Shown: positions 14,316-23,867 of the stretch, piece by piece
Position numbering within the stretch: the first letter of the stretch is position 1
Layout of the letters: the number at the start of each line of letters is the position of its first letter
Assembly (NCBI GenBank): GCA_947564305.1
Contig: CANOBT010000032.1
Coordinates: 1-42,613 of the forward strand
Source of the DNA: an uncultured Lachnospiraceae bacterium
GTDB taxonomy: Bacteria; Bacillota_A; Clostridia; Lachnospirales; Lachnospiraceae
Length of the DNA: 42,613 bases
Direction: 5' to 3'
The notes under the pieces: generated by a model
The model's input: the letters and a program-made list of their open reading frames with translations, nothing else
What the model was told of the DNA's origin: nothing
Databases searched by the model: none
Program-made: the position numbers and the translations under genes

Positions 14316-15272
14316 ATGAATGGGAAGATATGTGGAACCGGCTCCTGTGTGCCAAAGCATATTTTGGACAATGATGATTTGTCCCAGATGGTTGACACCA
14401 GTGATGCGTGGATACGGGAGCGGACAGGCGTAGAGCGGCGGCATATCATTGAGGAGGAGACAACCGTGTCCATGGCAGTGACGGCGGGCAAAAGGGCGCT
14501 GGAGAATGGGAATATGCGGGCAGAAGATGTGGAATTGCTGATTGTGTCCACATTTACCTCGGAGATGCTGCTTCCCTGTGCGGCGTGCGAGGTGCAGAAA
14601 AGGCTAGGAGCAGTGAATGCAGCCTGTTTCGACTTGAATGCAGCCTGCACAGGATTTTTAGCGGCATATCAGACGGCACAGGCATATATGGCAGCAGGAT
14701 TATGCAAGACCGCTTTATTAATCGGTTCGGAAAGCTTGTCTAATATGGTGGACTGGAAGGATCGTGGGACCTGTATCCTGTTTGGAGATGGAGCGGGGGC
14801 AGCAGTGCTGAAGGCAGAACCAGGCGAAATGCCGGCAGCAGTGATGCACTCTGACGGAAATGCCGGAGGCGCTCTTACGCTCATCAGCCGTCATCAGAGA
14901 AATTGGGATGGTAGTATGGATACCGGGTATATCCGGATGGACGGCCGGGAAGTATTCCAATTTGCGGTAAGGCGGGTGCCGGAGGTGATACGGGAATCGC
15001 TGGAAAAAGGGAAGCTTACATTGGAACAGGTGGATTATTTTATTCTTCATCAGGCGAATAAAAGGATTGTGGAATCCGTGGCAAAGCGTCTGGGAGCGGA
15101 TGTTAGTAAATTTCCAATGAATCTCCAGGAGTACGGCAATACGTCTTCGGCTAGTATTCCGATTTTGCTGGATGAAATGAACCGGGATGGAAGATTAAAA
15201 CCGGGACAGACGATTGTGCTAGCCGGATTTGGAGCAGGTTTGTCCTGGGGGGCAGCAGCTTTTCAGTGGTAA
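14316..15272 (+). CDS. fabH: Beta-ketoacyl-ACP synthase III
   Basis: 318 residues, normal for FabH. It condenses acyl-CoA with malonyl-ACP to start fatty acid chains. The catalytic triad is Cys111 (NAACTGF), His245 (LHQANKR) and Asn275 (EYGNTSSAS), within one residue of the E. coli positions. The N-terminus KICGTGSCVPKHILDNDDL is typical. ATG 14316 has GGAGAAG 6 bases upstream; an in-frame ATG at 14298 has no ribosome site and lies close to the putative operator. It is the first gene of the operon, as in streptococci after fabT. Confidence 0.96.
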   Translation: MNGKICGTGSCVPKHILDNDDLSQMVDTSDAWIRERTGVERRHIIEEETTVSMAVTAGKRALENGNMRAEDVELLIVSTFTSEMLLPCAACEVQKRLGAVNAACFDLNAACTGFLAAYQTAQAYMAAGLCKTALLIGSESLSNMVDWKDRGTCILFGDGAGAAVLKAEPGEMPAAVMHSDGNAGGALTLISRHQRNWDGSMDTGYIRMDGREVFQFAVRRVPEVIRESLEKGKLTLEQVDYFILHQANKRIVESVAKRLGADVSKFPMNLQEYGNTSSASIPILLDEMNRDGRLKPGQTIVLAGFGAGLSWGAAAFQW

Positions 15273-15336
15273 GGAGCTGCAGGTAAAAGGCGTTGTATGA
15301 AAAAAAGAAAAACGGAATAAAGAAAGGAAGAAAAAG

Positions 15337-15561
15337 ATGTTAGAAGAAATCAAAGAATTAGTGGCAGAGTCATTGGGTGCAGATGCAGCGGAGCTGACAG
15401 AGGAAACGACTTTTATGGAGGATTTGAATGCGGATTCCCTGGATTTGTTTGAGATGGTTATGGAACTGGAAGATAAATTTGATGTGAAGATTCCGACAGA
15501 GGATTTGGAAAATATTAAAACAATCGGTGATGTAAAGCAGTATATTGAAGAGCATAAGTAA
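15337..15561 (+). CDS. acpP: Acyl carrier protein
   Basis: 74 residues, acidic, four-helix ACP. The phosphopantetheine attachment site is Ser34 in the motif NADSLDLFEM. It carries the growing acyl chain between the Fab enzymes in the cytoplasm. The AGAAAGGAAG ribosome site is strong, fitting a highly expressed protein. It sits between fabH and fabK with a 64-base gap before it. Confidence 0.96.
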   Translation: MLEEIKELVAESLGADAAELTEETTFMEDLNADSLDLFEMVMELEDKFDVKIPTEDLENIKTIGDVKQYIEEHK

Positions 15562-15579
15562 GAAAAAGAGGTTTTTGTA

Positions 15580-16506
15580 ATGAAGACAAAATTGATGGAG
15601 CTTTTAGGAATACAATACCCTGTCATCCAGGGCGGTATGGCATGGGTAGCGGAATATCATCTGGCGGCGGCTGTGTCAGAGGCAGGTGGACTGGGACTGA
15701 TTGGGGCGGCAAGCGCTCCGGGGGACTGGGTGAGGGAGCAGGTGCGTAAGGCGAAAGAACTGACAAACAAGCCCTTTGGCGTGAATATCATGCTGATGAG
15801 TCCTTATGCGGATGAAGTCGCAAAGGTGATTGTGGAGGAAGAAGTGCCGGTGGTGACGACGGGGGCGGGTTCTCCGGAAAAGTACATGAAGATGTGGAAG
15901 GAAGCAGGAGTCAAGGTCATTCCGGTGGTTGCTTCGGTGGCACTTGCGCGCAGGATGGAGCGCTGCGGGGCGGACGCGGTTGTGGCAGAGGGAATGGAGT
16001 CCGGCGGCCACGTCGGCGAGAGTACAACGATGACACTGGTTCCGCAGGTTGTGGATGCAGTGGAGATTCCGGTTGTGGCAGCAGGAGGGATTGCCGATGG
16101 CAGAGGAATCGCGGCGGCACTGATGCTCGGGGCACAGGGAGTGCAGATGGGAACCTGCTTTATTGTGACGAAGGAATCCCAGGTCCACGAGAATTATAAA
16201 AAATGTATCCTGAAGGCCAGAGACATTGATACCCGTGTGACCGGACGCTCCACAGGCCACCCGGTGCGTGCACTTAGAAATCAGATGACGAAGGAATATC
16301 TGAAAAGAGAACAGGAGGGTGCAAGTTTTGAAGAACTGGAAAACCTGACCCTGGGCGGCCTTCGCAAAGCCGTAGTCGAAGGAGATGTGGTAAATGGCAG
16401 TGTGATGTCCGGGCAGATTGCCGGACTGGTCAGGGAAGAGTCGAGCTGTGAAGAGCTGATTCAGAGATTGATGCGGGAACTGGAGTCGCTGGGCATTCCA
16501 TCATGA
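15580..16506 (+). CDS. fabK: Enoyl-ACP reductase II (FMN-dependent)
   Basis: 308 residues. It is the flavin-containing enoyl reductase that finishes each elongation cycle, unrelated to FabI. The TIM-barrel signatures are YPVIQGGMAWVAE at the start, EAGGLGLIGAAS, PFGVNIMLMSP, VVAEGMESGGHVGE, VPVVAAGGIADGRG and GAQGVQMGT, all matching FabK. No fabI is seen in the window, so triclosan-type inhibition of FabI would not be expected to act on this pathway step. Its 3' end lies inside a short tandem duplication (16491-16563). Confidence 0.95.
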   Translation: MKTKLMELLGIQYPVIQGGMAWVAEYHLAAAVSEAGGLGLIGAASAPGDWVREQVRKAKELTNKPFGVNIMLMSPYADEVAKVIVEEEVPVVTTGAGSPEKYMKMWKEAGVKVIPVVASVALARRMERCGADAVVAEGMESGGHVGESTTMTLVPQVVDAVEIPVVAAGGIADGRGIAAALMLGAQGVQMGTCFIVTKESQVHENYKKCILKARDIDTRVTGRSTGHPVRALRNQMTKEYLKREQEGASFEELENLTLGGLRKAVVEGDVVNGSVMSGQIAGLVREESSCEELIQRLMRELESLGIPS

Positions 16507-16563
16507 TGTGAGGGCATAAGAACCGCCGGGCATTCTATGATGCGAGGGCAAAAGAACCGGCGG
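16491..16563. repeat. Imperfect tandem duplication across the fabK stop codon
   Basis: Unit one (16491-16527) includes the last codons and stop of fabK; unit two (16528-16563) repeats it in the spacer with a small deletion. Both begin GGGCATTC and share GAGGGCA and AAGAACCG. It lies in the fabK-fabD gap. Confidence 0.75.
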
Positions 16564-16585
16564 CGGTAAGTGCAGGAGGAACTTT

Positions 16586-17500
16586 ATGGGAAATAAAGAA
16601 AAAACAGCATGGATATTTCCAGGCCAGGGTGCACAAAAATGCGGCATGGGAAAAGACTTTTATGAGAATAGTAAAATCGCCAGGGAGATTTTTGACGAGG
16701 CTTCCCGGTTATTGGAAATGGATATGAGGAAGCTGTGTTTTGAAGAAAATGAGCGGTTGGATCAGACAGAATATACTCAGGCAGCGCTTGTAACGACCTG
16801 CCTGGCTATGGCGGAGGCGCTGAAGGAGAAACTTCCGGCGCCGGACGTGACAGCAGGACTGAGCCTGGGAGAATATTGTGCACTTGCAGAGGCAGGGGGC
16901 ATGAAGATTGGGGATGCCATCACGACAGTGCGCAAACGAGGTATTTTCATGCAAAATGCAGTTCCAGACGGGAAGGGCGCCATGTCAGCGGTTTTAGGAT
17001 TGCCGGGGGAAACCATTGAGGAGGCAATCGAAGGCGTGGAGGATGTGTATGTTGCGAATTTTAATTGTCCAGGCCAGATTGTAATCACCGGGTATTCCCA
17101 GGCAGTGGAAAAAGCGTCGGCTATTTTGCTGGAGGCCGGGGCAAAGCGGGTGCTTCCATTGAAGGTCAGCGGGCCTTTCCATTCTCCGATGATGAAAGAA
17201 GCAGGAATCTTGCTTGGGCAGGTTTTGGAAAATGTGGAATTAGAGCCTTTGCAATTTCCATATGTAGCCAATGCCACAGCAGACTATGTGAAGGATATCA
17301 GTGAAACCAGAAGGCTTCTAAAGGAGCAGGTGGCATCTCCGGTGCGCTGGCAGCAGAGCATGGAGCGGATGATTGCGGATGGTGTGACGACCTTCGTGGA
17401 AATCGGGCCGGGGAAGACACTGGCAGGATTTCTGAGGAAAATTAACCGGGATGTAAAGGTAATCAATATAGCGGCATGGGAAGATCAGGAAAAGTTGTGA
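16586..17500 (+). CDS. fabD: Malonyl-CoA:ACP transacylase
   Basis: 304 residues. It moves malonyl from CoA to ACP. The active-site Ser93 is in GLSLGEY (the family has GxSxG) and His199 in GPFHSPMM; the N-terminus [14 protein letters not shown] is typical, and [12 protein letters not shown] near the end is conserved. GGAGGAAC precedes the ATG. The last codons are followed closely by fabG, whose start is 14 bases after the fabD stop. Confidence 0.95.
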   Translation: MGNKEKTAWIFPGQGAQKCGMGKDFYENSKIAREIFDEASRLLEMDMRKLCFEENERLDQTEYTQAALVTTCLAMAEALKEKLPAPDVTAGLSLGEYCALAEAGGMKIGDAITTVRKRGIFMQNAVPDGKGAMSAVLGLPGETIEEAIEGVEDVYVANFNCPGQIVITGYSQAVEKASAILLEAGAKRVLPLKVSGPFHSPMMKEAGILLGQVLENVELEPLQFPYVANATADYVKDISETRRLLKEQVASPVRWQQSMERMIADGVTTFVEIGPGKTLAGFLRKINRDVKVINIAAWEDQEKL

Positions 17501-17514
17501 GGGAGTATGAAAAA

Positions 17515-18258
17515 ATGAGATTTCAAGGACAGACAGCCGTGGTGACCGGGGCATCACGGGGGATTGGAAAAGCAATCTCTCTGAGGCTTGCGGCAGAGGG
17601 CGCCACAGTAGCCATTAATTACCGCGGTTCTAAAGAGCGGGCGGAAGCAGTGAAAGCGCAGATTGAGGAAGCGGGGGGAACGGCGTATCTGTTTCCCTGT
17701 GACGTGGCAGATTTTTCGGCCTGTGAGTCATTTTTAAAGTCAGTCGCAGAGCAGACAGGGCGGTTGGACATTCTTGTTAATAATGCAGGGATTACACGCG
17801 ACGGACTGCTCATGCGTATGAGCGAGGAAGATTACGATGCGGTGCTCGATACAAACCTGAAGGGGACATTCAACTGCATCCGGTTTGCGGCACGGCAGAT
17901 GTTGAAGCAGAGGAAGGGGCGGATTATCAATATTTCCTCTGTGTCCGGAGTACTGGGAAATGCAGGGCAGGCCAATTATTCGGCGTCGAAAGCCGGTATC
18001 ATTGGTTTGACGAAATCTGCGGCAAGGGAGCTTGCAAGCCGCGGAATCACGGTCAATGCGATTGCACCGGGATTTGTGAATACGGAGATGACCGAGGGTC
18101 TCTCTGAGAAAGTGAAGAGCAGTGCAGTAGCACAGATTCCTTTGGGGACTTTTGGGGAGCCTTGGGATATTGCGGAAGCAGCGGTTTTCCTGGCATCAGA
18201 AGGAGCACGGTATATTACCGGACAGGTGCTGCATGTGGACGGCGGCATGGCGATGTAG
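17515..18258 (+). CDS. fabG: 3-oxoacyl-ACP reductase
   Basis: 247 residues, a classic short-chain dehydrogenase. The NADPH-binding motif is GASRGIG, NNAG follows, and the catalytic Ser in ISSVSG, Tyr155 and Lys159 (YSASK) are in place; the C-terminus [14 protein letters not shown] is the FabG signature. It reduces 3-oxoacyl-ACP. ATG 17515 is preceded by GAGGGAG at a good distance; upstream in-frame codons would overlap the end of fabD. Confidence 0.95.
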   Translation: MRFQGQTAVVTGASRGIGKAISLRLAAEGATVAINYRGSKERAEAVKAQIEEAGGTAYLFPCDVADFSACESFLKSVAEQTGRLDILVNNAGITRDGLLMRMSEEDYDAVLDTNLKGTFNCIRFAARQMLKQRKGRIINISSVSGVLGNAGQANYSASKAGIIGLTKSAARELASRGITVNAIAPGFVNTEMTEGLSEKVKSSAVAQIPLGTFGEPWDIAEAAVFLASEGARYITGQVLHVDGGMAM

Positions 18259-18293
18259 GAGCCGGTAAGGATAGTCTAGAAAGGGAGAGAGCG

Positions 18294-19538
18294 ATGAAAA
18301 GAAGAGTAGCGGTGACCGGATTGGGGGCAGTCACTCCAATCGGCAATACGGTGGATGAATTCTGGAAAAGTATCAGGGAGGGGAAAGTTGGAATCGGTCC
18401 GATTACCAAATTTGATGCGTCGCAATATGATGTGAAAATCGCTGCAGAAGTAAAGGGCTTTGTGGCAAAGGAAAGGCTGGATTTCAAATCAGCAAAGCGG
18501 ATGGAACTTTTTTCCCAGTATGCTGTTGCTGCGGCCAAAGAAGCATTTGCCGATGCCGGGATTGATATGACTCAGGAGGAGCCGTACCGAGCGGGCGTGA
18601 TCATAGGTTCAGGGATTGGGAGTCTGAAAACTGTGGAGGACAACTATATGAGAATCCAGGAAAAAGGTCCGTCACGGGTGAATCCACTGATGGTGCCGTT
18701 GATGATTTCCAACATGGCAGCCGGGAATGTTTCGATTCAGTTAGGACTGAAAGGAAAATGTACCAATGTAGTGACAGCTTGTGCGACAGGTACAAATTGT
18801 ATCGGGGATGCATTTCGTGCAATCCAGTATGATGATGCCGATATCATGCTGGCCGGCGGTACAGAGAGCTGTATCTGCCCGTCCGGTGTTGCAGGATTTA
18901 CCGGATTGACGGCATTGTCAAAAACGGAGGACCCGCTGCGTGCGTCGATTCCATTTGATAAGGACAGGAGTGGATTCGTACTGGGAGAGGGGGCCGGAGT
19001 CGTGGTCCTGGAAGAACTGGAGCATGCGAAGCGCAGAGGTGCACACATTTATGCGGAGCTGGCGGGATATGGATGCACAGGGGATGCTTACCATATTACG
19101 TCTCCCGCAGAAGACGGAGAAGGCGCGGGCATGGCTATGAAACTGGCTATGAAAGAAGGGGGCGCTGCTCCGGAAGAGATTGATTATATCAATGCTCATG
19201 GAACCAGTACATTTTACAACGATCTGTATGAAACCCGTGGAATCAAGTTTGCAATGGGAGAGGCCGCCCGGCAGGTGGTTGTCAATTCGACGAAATCTAT
19301 GATTGGCCACCTTCTCGGCGCCGCCGGCGGAGTGGAGTTTGTGACCTGCGTCAAGACGATACAGGATGGATTTATACATCAGACTGTAGGGACTAGGGAA
19401 GCAGGCGAGGAATGTGATTTGAATTATGCTATCGGTGCGCCTGTTGAGAAGGAAGTGAATTTCTGCCTGACCAATTCTCTTGGATTTGGGGGGCATAATG
19501 CGACCCTGTTGTTGAAGAAATATGATGGCACTCTGTGA
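18294..19538 (+). CDS. fabF: Beta-ketoacyl-ACP synthase II
   Basis: 414 residues. The thiolase-fold catalytic residues are Cys163 (TACATGT), His302 (NAHGTST) and His339 (IGHLLGAAGG), as in E. coli FabF. MKRRVAVTGLGAVTPIG is the standard N-terminus. It elongates acyl-ACP with malonyl-ACP. ATG 18294 has an AAAGGGAGAG site 4-8 bases upstream; earlier in-frame codons would overlap fabG and are rejected. Confidence 0.96.
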   Translation: MKRRVAVTGLGAVTPIGNTVDEFWKSIREGKVGIGPITKFDASQYDVKIAAEVKGFVAKERLDFKSAKRMELFSQYAVAAAKEAFADAGIDMTQEEPYRAGVIIGSGIGSLKTVEDNYMRIQEKGPSRVNPLMVPLMISNMAAGNVSIQLGLKGKCTNVVTACATGTNCIGDAFRAIQYDDADIMLAGGTESCICPSGVAGFTGLTALSKTEDPLRASIPFDKDRSGFVLGEGAGVVVLEELEHAKRRGAHIYAELAGYGCTGDAYHITSPAEDGEGAGMAMKLAMKEGGAAPEEIDYINAHGTSTFYNDLYETRGIKFAMGEAARQVVVNSTKSMIGHLLGAAGGVEFVTCVKTIQDGFIHQTVGTREAGEECDLNYAIGAPVEKEVNFCLTNSLGFGGHNATLLLKKYDGTL

Positions 19539-19611
19539 CTTATGAAATGAACCATACAGTGAAGTGTATGGGATTTCCCAAAAGTATTCTTATAATAGTA
19601 GAGGTGACAGG

Positions 19612-20094
19612 ATGAAATTTGAACAGGTATTACAGTTGGTGGATGCTGTCTCAGTTTCCGCCTTGACGGAATTCAAATATGAAGAAGGCGGAGTCAAGAT
19701 TGCCATGAAAAAGGCATCAGACGGAACAGTAGAAGGAATCTCTGTACCTGTGCGTATTCAGGGGCAGGAGACGAAGGCGGAAGAAGGAGCAGAAGGCGTG
19801 CGGAGTGCACAGGCGGCTGCTATGGAGCAGGCGGATGGAAGCGTACAGCAGACAGAATCCGGACAAGTGGTAACCTCTCCTCTGGTAGGGACCTTTTATG
19901 CGGCGCCGTCAGAAGATGCGGAGCCCTTTGTACAAGTGGGGGACCAGGTGAAAAAGGGACAGGTTCTGGCAATCGTTGAGGCCATGAAGCTGATGAATGA
20001 GATTGAGAGTGATTTCAGCGGCAAAGTGGTAAAAATTCTGGCGGAGAATGGAAAGGCCGTAGAATACGGACAGCCGTTGTTTGTGATAGCATAA
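19612..20094 (+). CDS. accB: Biotin carboxyl carrier protein of acetyl-CoA carboxylase
   Basis: 160 residues. The C-terminal biotinyl domain has the motif EAMKLMNEIE with biotinylated Lys126 and the preceding SPLVGTFYAAPSEDAEPFV, as in AccB. The N-terminal helix (FEQVLQLVDAVSVSALTEF) is typical, and the middle is a flexible Ala/Glu/Gln linker. ATG 19612 follows AGAGGTGACAGG. It carries CO2 from AccC to the AccDA carboxyltransferase. Confidence 0.95.
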   Translation: MKFEQVLQLVDAVSVSALTEFKYEEGGVKIAMKKASDGTVEGISVPVRIQGQETKAEEGAEGVRSAQAAAMEQADGSVQQTESGQVVTSPLVGTFYAAPSEDAEPFVQVGDQVKKGQVLAIVEAMKLMNEIESDFSGKVVKILAENGKAVEYGQPLFVIA

Positions 20095-20196
20095 AGCGCT
20101 GTATAGAGAAACGTTTGTGGAAAAAGTTGACAGAGGAATCTGTCTGTAAAACATTTTATTGATATAAAGGAATGAGTATGGAGGGAAACAGAGGAG

Positions 20197-20625
20197 ATGA
20201 ATAGTCTGGATACGAAGCAGATTATGGAGATTATTCCGCACAGGCATCCATTTCTGCTTGTAGATTATATTGAAGATTATGAGCCGGGACAGTATGCTAT
20301 TGGCTATAAATGTGTGACTTACCGGGAAGATTTTTTTGCCGGCCATTTTCCAGGGGAACCGGTCATGCCGGGAGTCCTGATTGTGGAAGCACTGGCACAG
20401 GTGGGCGCTGTGGCGATTTTGAGTATGCCGGAGCATAAAGGAAAGATTGCATTTTTCGGAGGAATCCAGAAATGCAGATTTAAAGGAATGGTACGGCCCG
20501 GAGATAAGCTGAGGCTTGAGACAAAAATCATCAAGCAGAAGGGTCCCTATGGAGTGGGGGAAGCAACGGCCACTGTGGACGGCCGTCTGGCTGCCAGTGC
20601 GGAATTATCATTTATGGTGGGATAA
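20197..20625 (+). CDS. fabZ: 3-hydroxyacyl-ACP dehydratase
   Basis: 142 residues, a single hot-dog fold. The catalytic His and Glu are in [21 protein letters not shown] (His about 49, Glu about 63); [12 protein letters not shown] near the start is the FabZ signature. It dehydrates 3-hydroxyacyl-ACP to the trans-2 enoyl form. No fabA or fabM is in the operon, so the source of unsaturated chains is not evident here. GGAGGG lies upstream of ATG 20197. Confidence 0.95.
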   Translation: MNSLDTKQIMEIIPHRHPFLLVDYIEDYEPGQYAIGYKCVTYREDFFAGHFPGEPVMPGVLIVEALAQVGAVAILSMPEHKGKIAFFGGIQKCRFKGMVRPGDKLRLETKIIKQKGPYGVGEATATVDGRLAASAELSFMVG

Positions 20626-20707
20626 GCAAAGGCTGTGGGATTGTTCCTGAACTGTGTGTGATGATATCTGCTTTGCAGTATAATGGTTACAAGTGGAAGG
20701 AGAGACT

Positions 20708-22042
20708 ATGATAGGGAAAGTATTGATTGCCAATCGGGGGGAAATTGCAGTACGCATTATCCGTGCGTGCCGGGAAATGGGGATTGAGACGGTTGCAGTC
20801 TATTCAGAGGCTGACAGGGAGGCTTTGCATACCCAGCTTGCGGATGAAGCAGTCTGTATTGGTCCGGCGCCGTCAGCACAAAGCTATCTGAGTATGGAGC
20901 AGATCATAAGCGCCACTGTGACGACCGGCGCGGATGCCATACACCCAGGATTTGGATTTCTTTCGGAGAACAGCAGATTTGCAGAATTGTGTGAGCAATG
21001 CCATATCACTTTTATTGGACCTGGCTCTGATATTATCCGTAGAATGGGAAATAAGCAGGAAGCAAGAAATACCATGATTGCTGCGGGTGTGCCGGTGGTT
21101 CCGGGAAGTACAGAGCCTTTGACGGATGCAAAAGAGGGAGCTAAAATTGCAGAGAAGATTGGCTATCCGGTCATTGTGAAGGCAGCCCTTGGCGGGGGCG
21201 GAAAAGGGATGCGTGTGGCGGGGACTCCGGAGGAGTTTGAAGCCAGCTTCCATACGGCGCAGAAGGAAGCGCAGATGGCCTTTGGTGACGGGACCATGTA
21301 TCTGGAGCATTATGTGAGTCATCCCCGTCACATTGAGTTTCAGATTTTGGCAGACCAATATGGAAATACAATTCATCTAGGCGAACGGGACTGTTCTATC
21401 CAAAGGAATCACCAGAAGATGATAGAAGAGGCGCCTTCTGCGGCGCTGTCGGAAGAACTGCGCGCTAAAATGGGGGAAGCAGCGGTCCGGGCAGCGAAGG
21501 CCGCAGGTTATGTGAACGCAGGGACCGTAGAATTTTTGCTGGAAAATAACCAGCAGTTTTATTTTATGGAGATGAACACCCGTATCCAGGTGGAACACCC
21601 GGTCACAGAGTGGGTGACAGGTATTGACCTGGTAAAAGAACAGATTCGGATTGCCGATGGCAGAAACTTAAGCTATACGCAGGAGGATGTGAAGATTACC
21701 GGACATGCCATTGAATGCCGGATTAACGCGGAAAATCCTTCTAAGAATTTCCGGCCGTCACCAGGAACGATTACGGATATGTATCTGCCGGGAGGAAAAG
21801 GGGTACGGATTGATTCCGCTATTTACTCAGGATATACAGTGCCTCCTTATTATGACTCTATGCTGGCGAAGCTGATTGTCCATGCAAAAAACCGGAAAGA
21901 GGCAATCCGGAAGATGCGCAGTACATTGGGTGAGGTGATCATTGAGGGAATTGATACCAATGTAGACTATCAGTATGATATCCTGAACCACCCGGATTTC
22001 ATATCTGGAAAGATTGATATTGAGTTCATTGAGAAGATGTGA
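20708..22042 (+). CDS. accC: Biotin carboxylase subunit of acetyl-CoA carboxylase
   Basis: 444 residues, the usual AccC length. It has the N-terminal biotin carboxylase fold ([20 protein letters not shown]), an ATP-grasp domain with the glycine-rich loop [12 protein letters not shown], the [15 protein letters not shown] and [12 protein letters not shown] segments, and the [15 protein letters not shown] signature. It carboxylates the biotin on AccB using ATP and bicarbonate. ATG 20708 has GGAAGGAGAG at ideal spacing; an upstream ATG at 20693 overlaps that ribosome site. Confidence 0.96.
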   Translation: MIGKVLIANRGEIAVRIIRACREMGIETVAVYSEADREALHTQLADEAVCIGPAPSAQSYLSMEQIISATVTTGADAIHPGFGFLSENSRFAELCEQCHITFIGPGSDIIRRMGNKQEARNTMIAAGVPVVPGSTEPLTDAKEGAKIAEKIGYPVIVKAALGGGGKGMRVAGTPEEFEASFHTAQKEAQMAFGDGTMYLEHYVSHPRHIEFQILADQYGNTIHLGERDCSIQRNHQKMIEEAPSAALSEELRAKMGEAAVRAAKAAGYVNAGTVEFLLENNQQFYFMEMNTRIQVEHPVTEWVTGIDLVKEQIRIADGRNLSYTQEDVKITGHAIECRINAENPSKNFRPSPGTITDMYLPGGKGVRIDSAIYSGYTVPPYYDSMLAKLIVHAKNRKEAIRKMRSTLGEVIIEGIDTNVDYQYDILNHPDFISGKIDIEFIEKM

Positions 22043-22127
22043 GATAATAAAAAAGCAGAAGCAGATTATACAGACTGTTTTTATTGTCTATATAAATTGC
22101 TTGGATGCTTTATGAGGGAAGATGCCA

Positions 22128-23849
22128 ATGAAGCTTCAGAATATGTTTAAGAAAACCAATAGAAAGAATCATATTGTCACCAGTGAGACACGGCCGGAGG
22201 TACCGGAAGGGCTCCTTCGGAAATGTAACAAATGTGGCGCCGCAATCATTGCTGAGGATGTGAGGGAGGGGAACTATATCTGTCCGAAATGTCACGGATA
22301 TTTCCGTGTGCACGCACGCCGGCGGATTGAGTTGGTAGCGGACGCAGGGACGTTTGAAGAATGGGACCAAGAGATGGTATCCCGTAATCCACTTCATTTC
22401 AGAGGCTATGAAGAGAAGCTGAAAAGCCTGCAGGAAAAAACAGGACTCACTGAGGCGGTAATCACCGGAAAAGCGGAGATTGAGGGGCAGCCTGTGGTAA
22501 TCGGTGTGTGTGACGGACGTTTTTTGATGGCCAGTATGGGGGAGGCCGTGGGTGAAAAGATTACCCGTGCCATAGAACGTGCCACAGAAGAAAAACTTCC
22601 GGTCATCCTGTTTGCCTGTTCCGGAGGCGCCAGAATGCAGGAGGGAATCGTTTCTTTGATGCAGATGGCAAAGACTTCTGCCGCACTGAAACGGCACAGT
22701 GATGCAGGACAGCTTTATATTTCTGTTCTCACAGACCCTACCACAGGAGGCGTGACTGCAAGTTTTGCAATGCTGGGGGATATCATTCTTGCAGAACCGA
22801 ATGCATTGATTGGGTTCGCAGGACCGCGGGTAATCGAGCAGACCATTGGACAGAAGCTTCCAAAAGGCTTTCAGCGCTCTGAATTTCTTCTGGAACATGG
22901 ATTCATAGACCGGATTGTAGAGCGGGAAGAACTGAAAGCAGTCCTGGGACAAATTTTGAAGCTCCATGGGGCGTCTGGTAATAAAATCGCAGAAGAAAAG
23001 CCAGAGGAACCGTTTGGGCAGGATGACGATGTCAGGGCGGCTTTTGGAGAACAGAAGCAGGGAGAAAAGTTTAGTGCGTGGGAAAGCGTACAGATTTCCA
23101 GGCGCAAAGACAGACCTGTGGGAAGTGACTATATCTCTCATCTGTTTACAGATTTTATGGAACTTCATGGTGACCGCTATTATAAGGACGATCCTGCGAT
23201 TGTAGGCGGACTGGCATATTTTCAGGGGATTCCGGTGACGGTCATTGCGCAGGCAAAGGGAAAGTCAACCAAAGAAAATGTGGAGCATAATTTTGGAATG
23301 CCGTCCCCGGATGGATATCGGAAGGCGCTGCGTCTGATGAAGCAGGCGGAGAAATTCCACCGCCCGGTGATTTGTTTTGTAGATACACCGGGGGCTTTCT
23401 GTGGTTTGGAGGCAGAAGAGCGGGGGCAGGGAGAAGCAATTGCAAGAAACCTGTTTGAGCTTTCAGCTTTGAGGACACCGATTCTTACAGTCATTATCGG
23501 AGAAGGCGGAAGCGGGGGCGCTCTTGCCATGGCTGTGGCGGATGAGGTATGGATGCTGGAACATTCGGTGTATTCGATTCTTTCTCCGGAAGGGTTTGCA
23601 AGTATTTTATGGAAGGACAGCAAACGGGCGGATGAGGCGGCGGAGGTGATGAAGCTGACCGCATCTGACTTAAAGGAACTGGGGATGATTGAGAAGGTGA
23701 TTTTGGAGCCGGCGGATTATACGGATGAGAATATGAATGAGGTATGTGAGGTATTGGAATCCCAAATAGAAGTGTTTCTGAAAACATATGCGGGGATGGA
23801 GATTGAAGCACTTACGGAAAAGAGGTATCAGCGTTTTCGGAAGATGTAG
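22128..23849 (+). CDS. accDA: Fused acetyl-CoA carboxylase carboxyltransferase (AccD-AccA)
   Basis: 573 residues. Residues about 1-285 are AccD: a zinc ribbon (CNKCGA ... CPKCHG), then ACSGGARMQEG and DPTTGGVTASFAMLGD. Residues about 310-573 are AccA: SDYISHLFTDFMELHGDR, GNF-like pattern HNFGMPSPDGYRKALRLM, FVDTPGAF and IGEGGSGGALA. In E. coli and Streptococcus these are two genes; here one frame runs through both with a polar linker (about 285-310) and no stop. It transfers CO2 from biotin to acetyl-CoA, making malonyl-CoA. ATG 22128 lies 9 bases after AGGG; an ATG at 22122 is only 3 bases after it, so is less likely. Confidence 0.94.
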   Translation: MKLQNMFKKTNRKNHIVTSETRPEVPEGLLRKCNKCGAAIIAEDVREGNYICPKCHGYFRVHARRRIELVADAGTFEEWDQEMVSRNPLHFRGYEEKLKSLQEKTGLTEAVITGKAEIEGQPVVIGVCDGRFLMASMGEAVGEKITRAIERATEEKLPVILFACSGGARMQEGIVSLMQMAKTSAALKRHSDAGQLYISVLTDPTTGGVTASFAMLGDIILAEPNALIGFAGPRVIEQTIGQKLPKGFQRSEFLLEHGFIDRIVEREELKAVLGQILKLHGASGNKIAEEKPEEPFGQDDDVRAAFGEQKQGEKFSAWESVQISRRKDRPVGSDYISHLFTDFMELHGDRYYKDDPAIVGGLAYFQGIPVTVIAQAKGKSTKENVEHNFGMPSPDGYRKALRLMKQAEKFHRPVICFVDTPGAFCGLEAEERGQGEAIARNLFELSALRTPILTVIIGEGGSGGALAMAVADEVWMLEHSVYSILSPEGFASILWKDSKRADEAAEVMKLTASDLKELGMIEKVILEPADYTDENMNEVCEVLESQIEVFLKTYAGMEIEALTEKRYQRFRKM

Positions 23850-23867
23850 GAAGGATAGGTGGAAACT

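Noticed and set aside
20101..20165. TTGACA and TGTCTG near 20126 as an internal promoter or BceR-type site before fabZ
   Set aside because: No -10 at the right distance, and the half-sites are not spaced by four bases.
22110..23168. A long open frame on the minus strand inside accDA
   Set aside because: It is antisense to well-conserved AccD codons, has no ribosome site or family features, and follows from codon bias.
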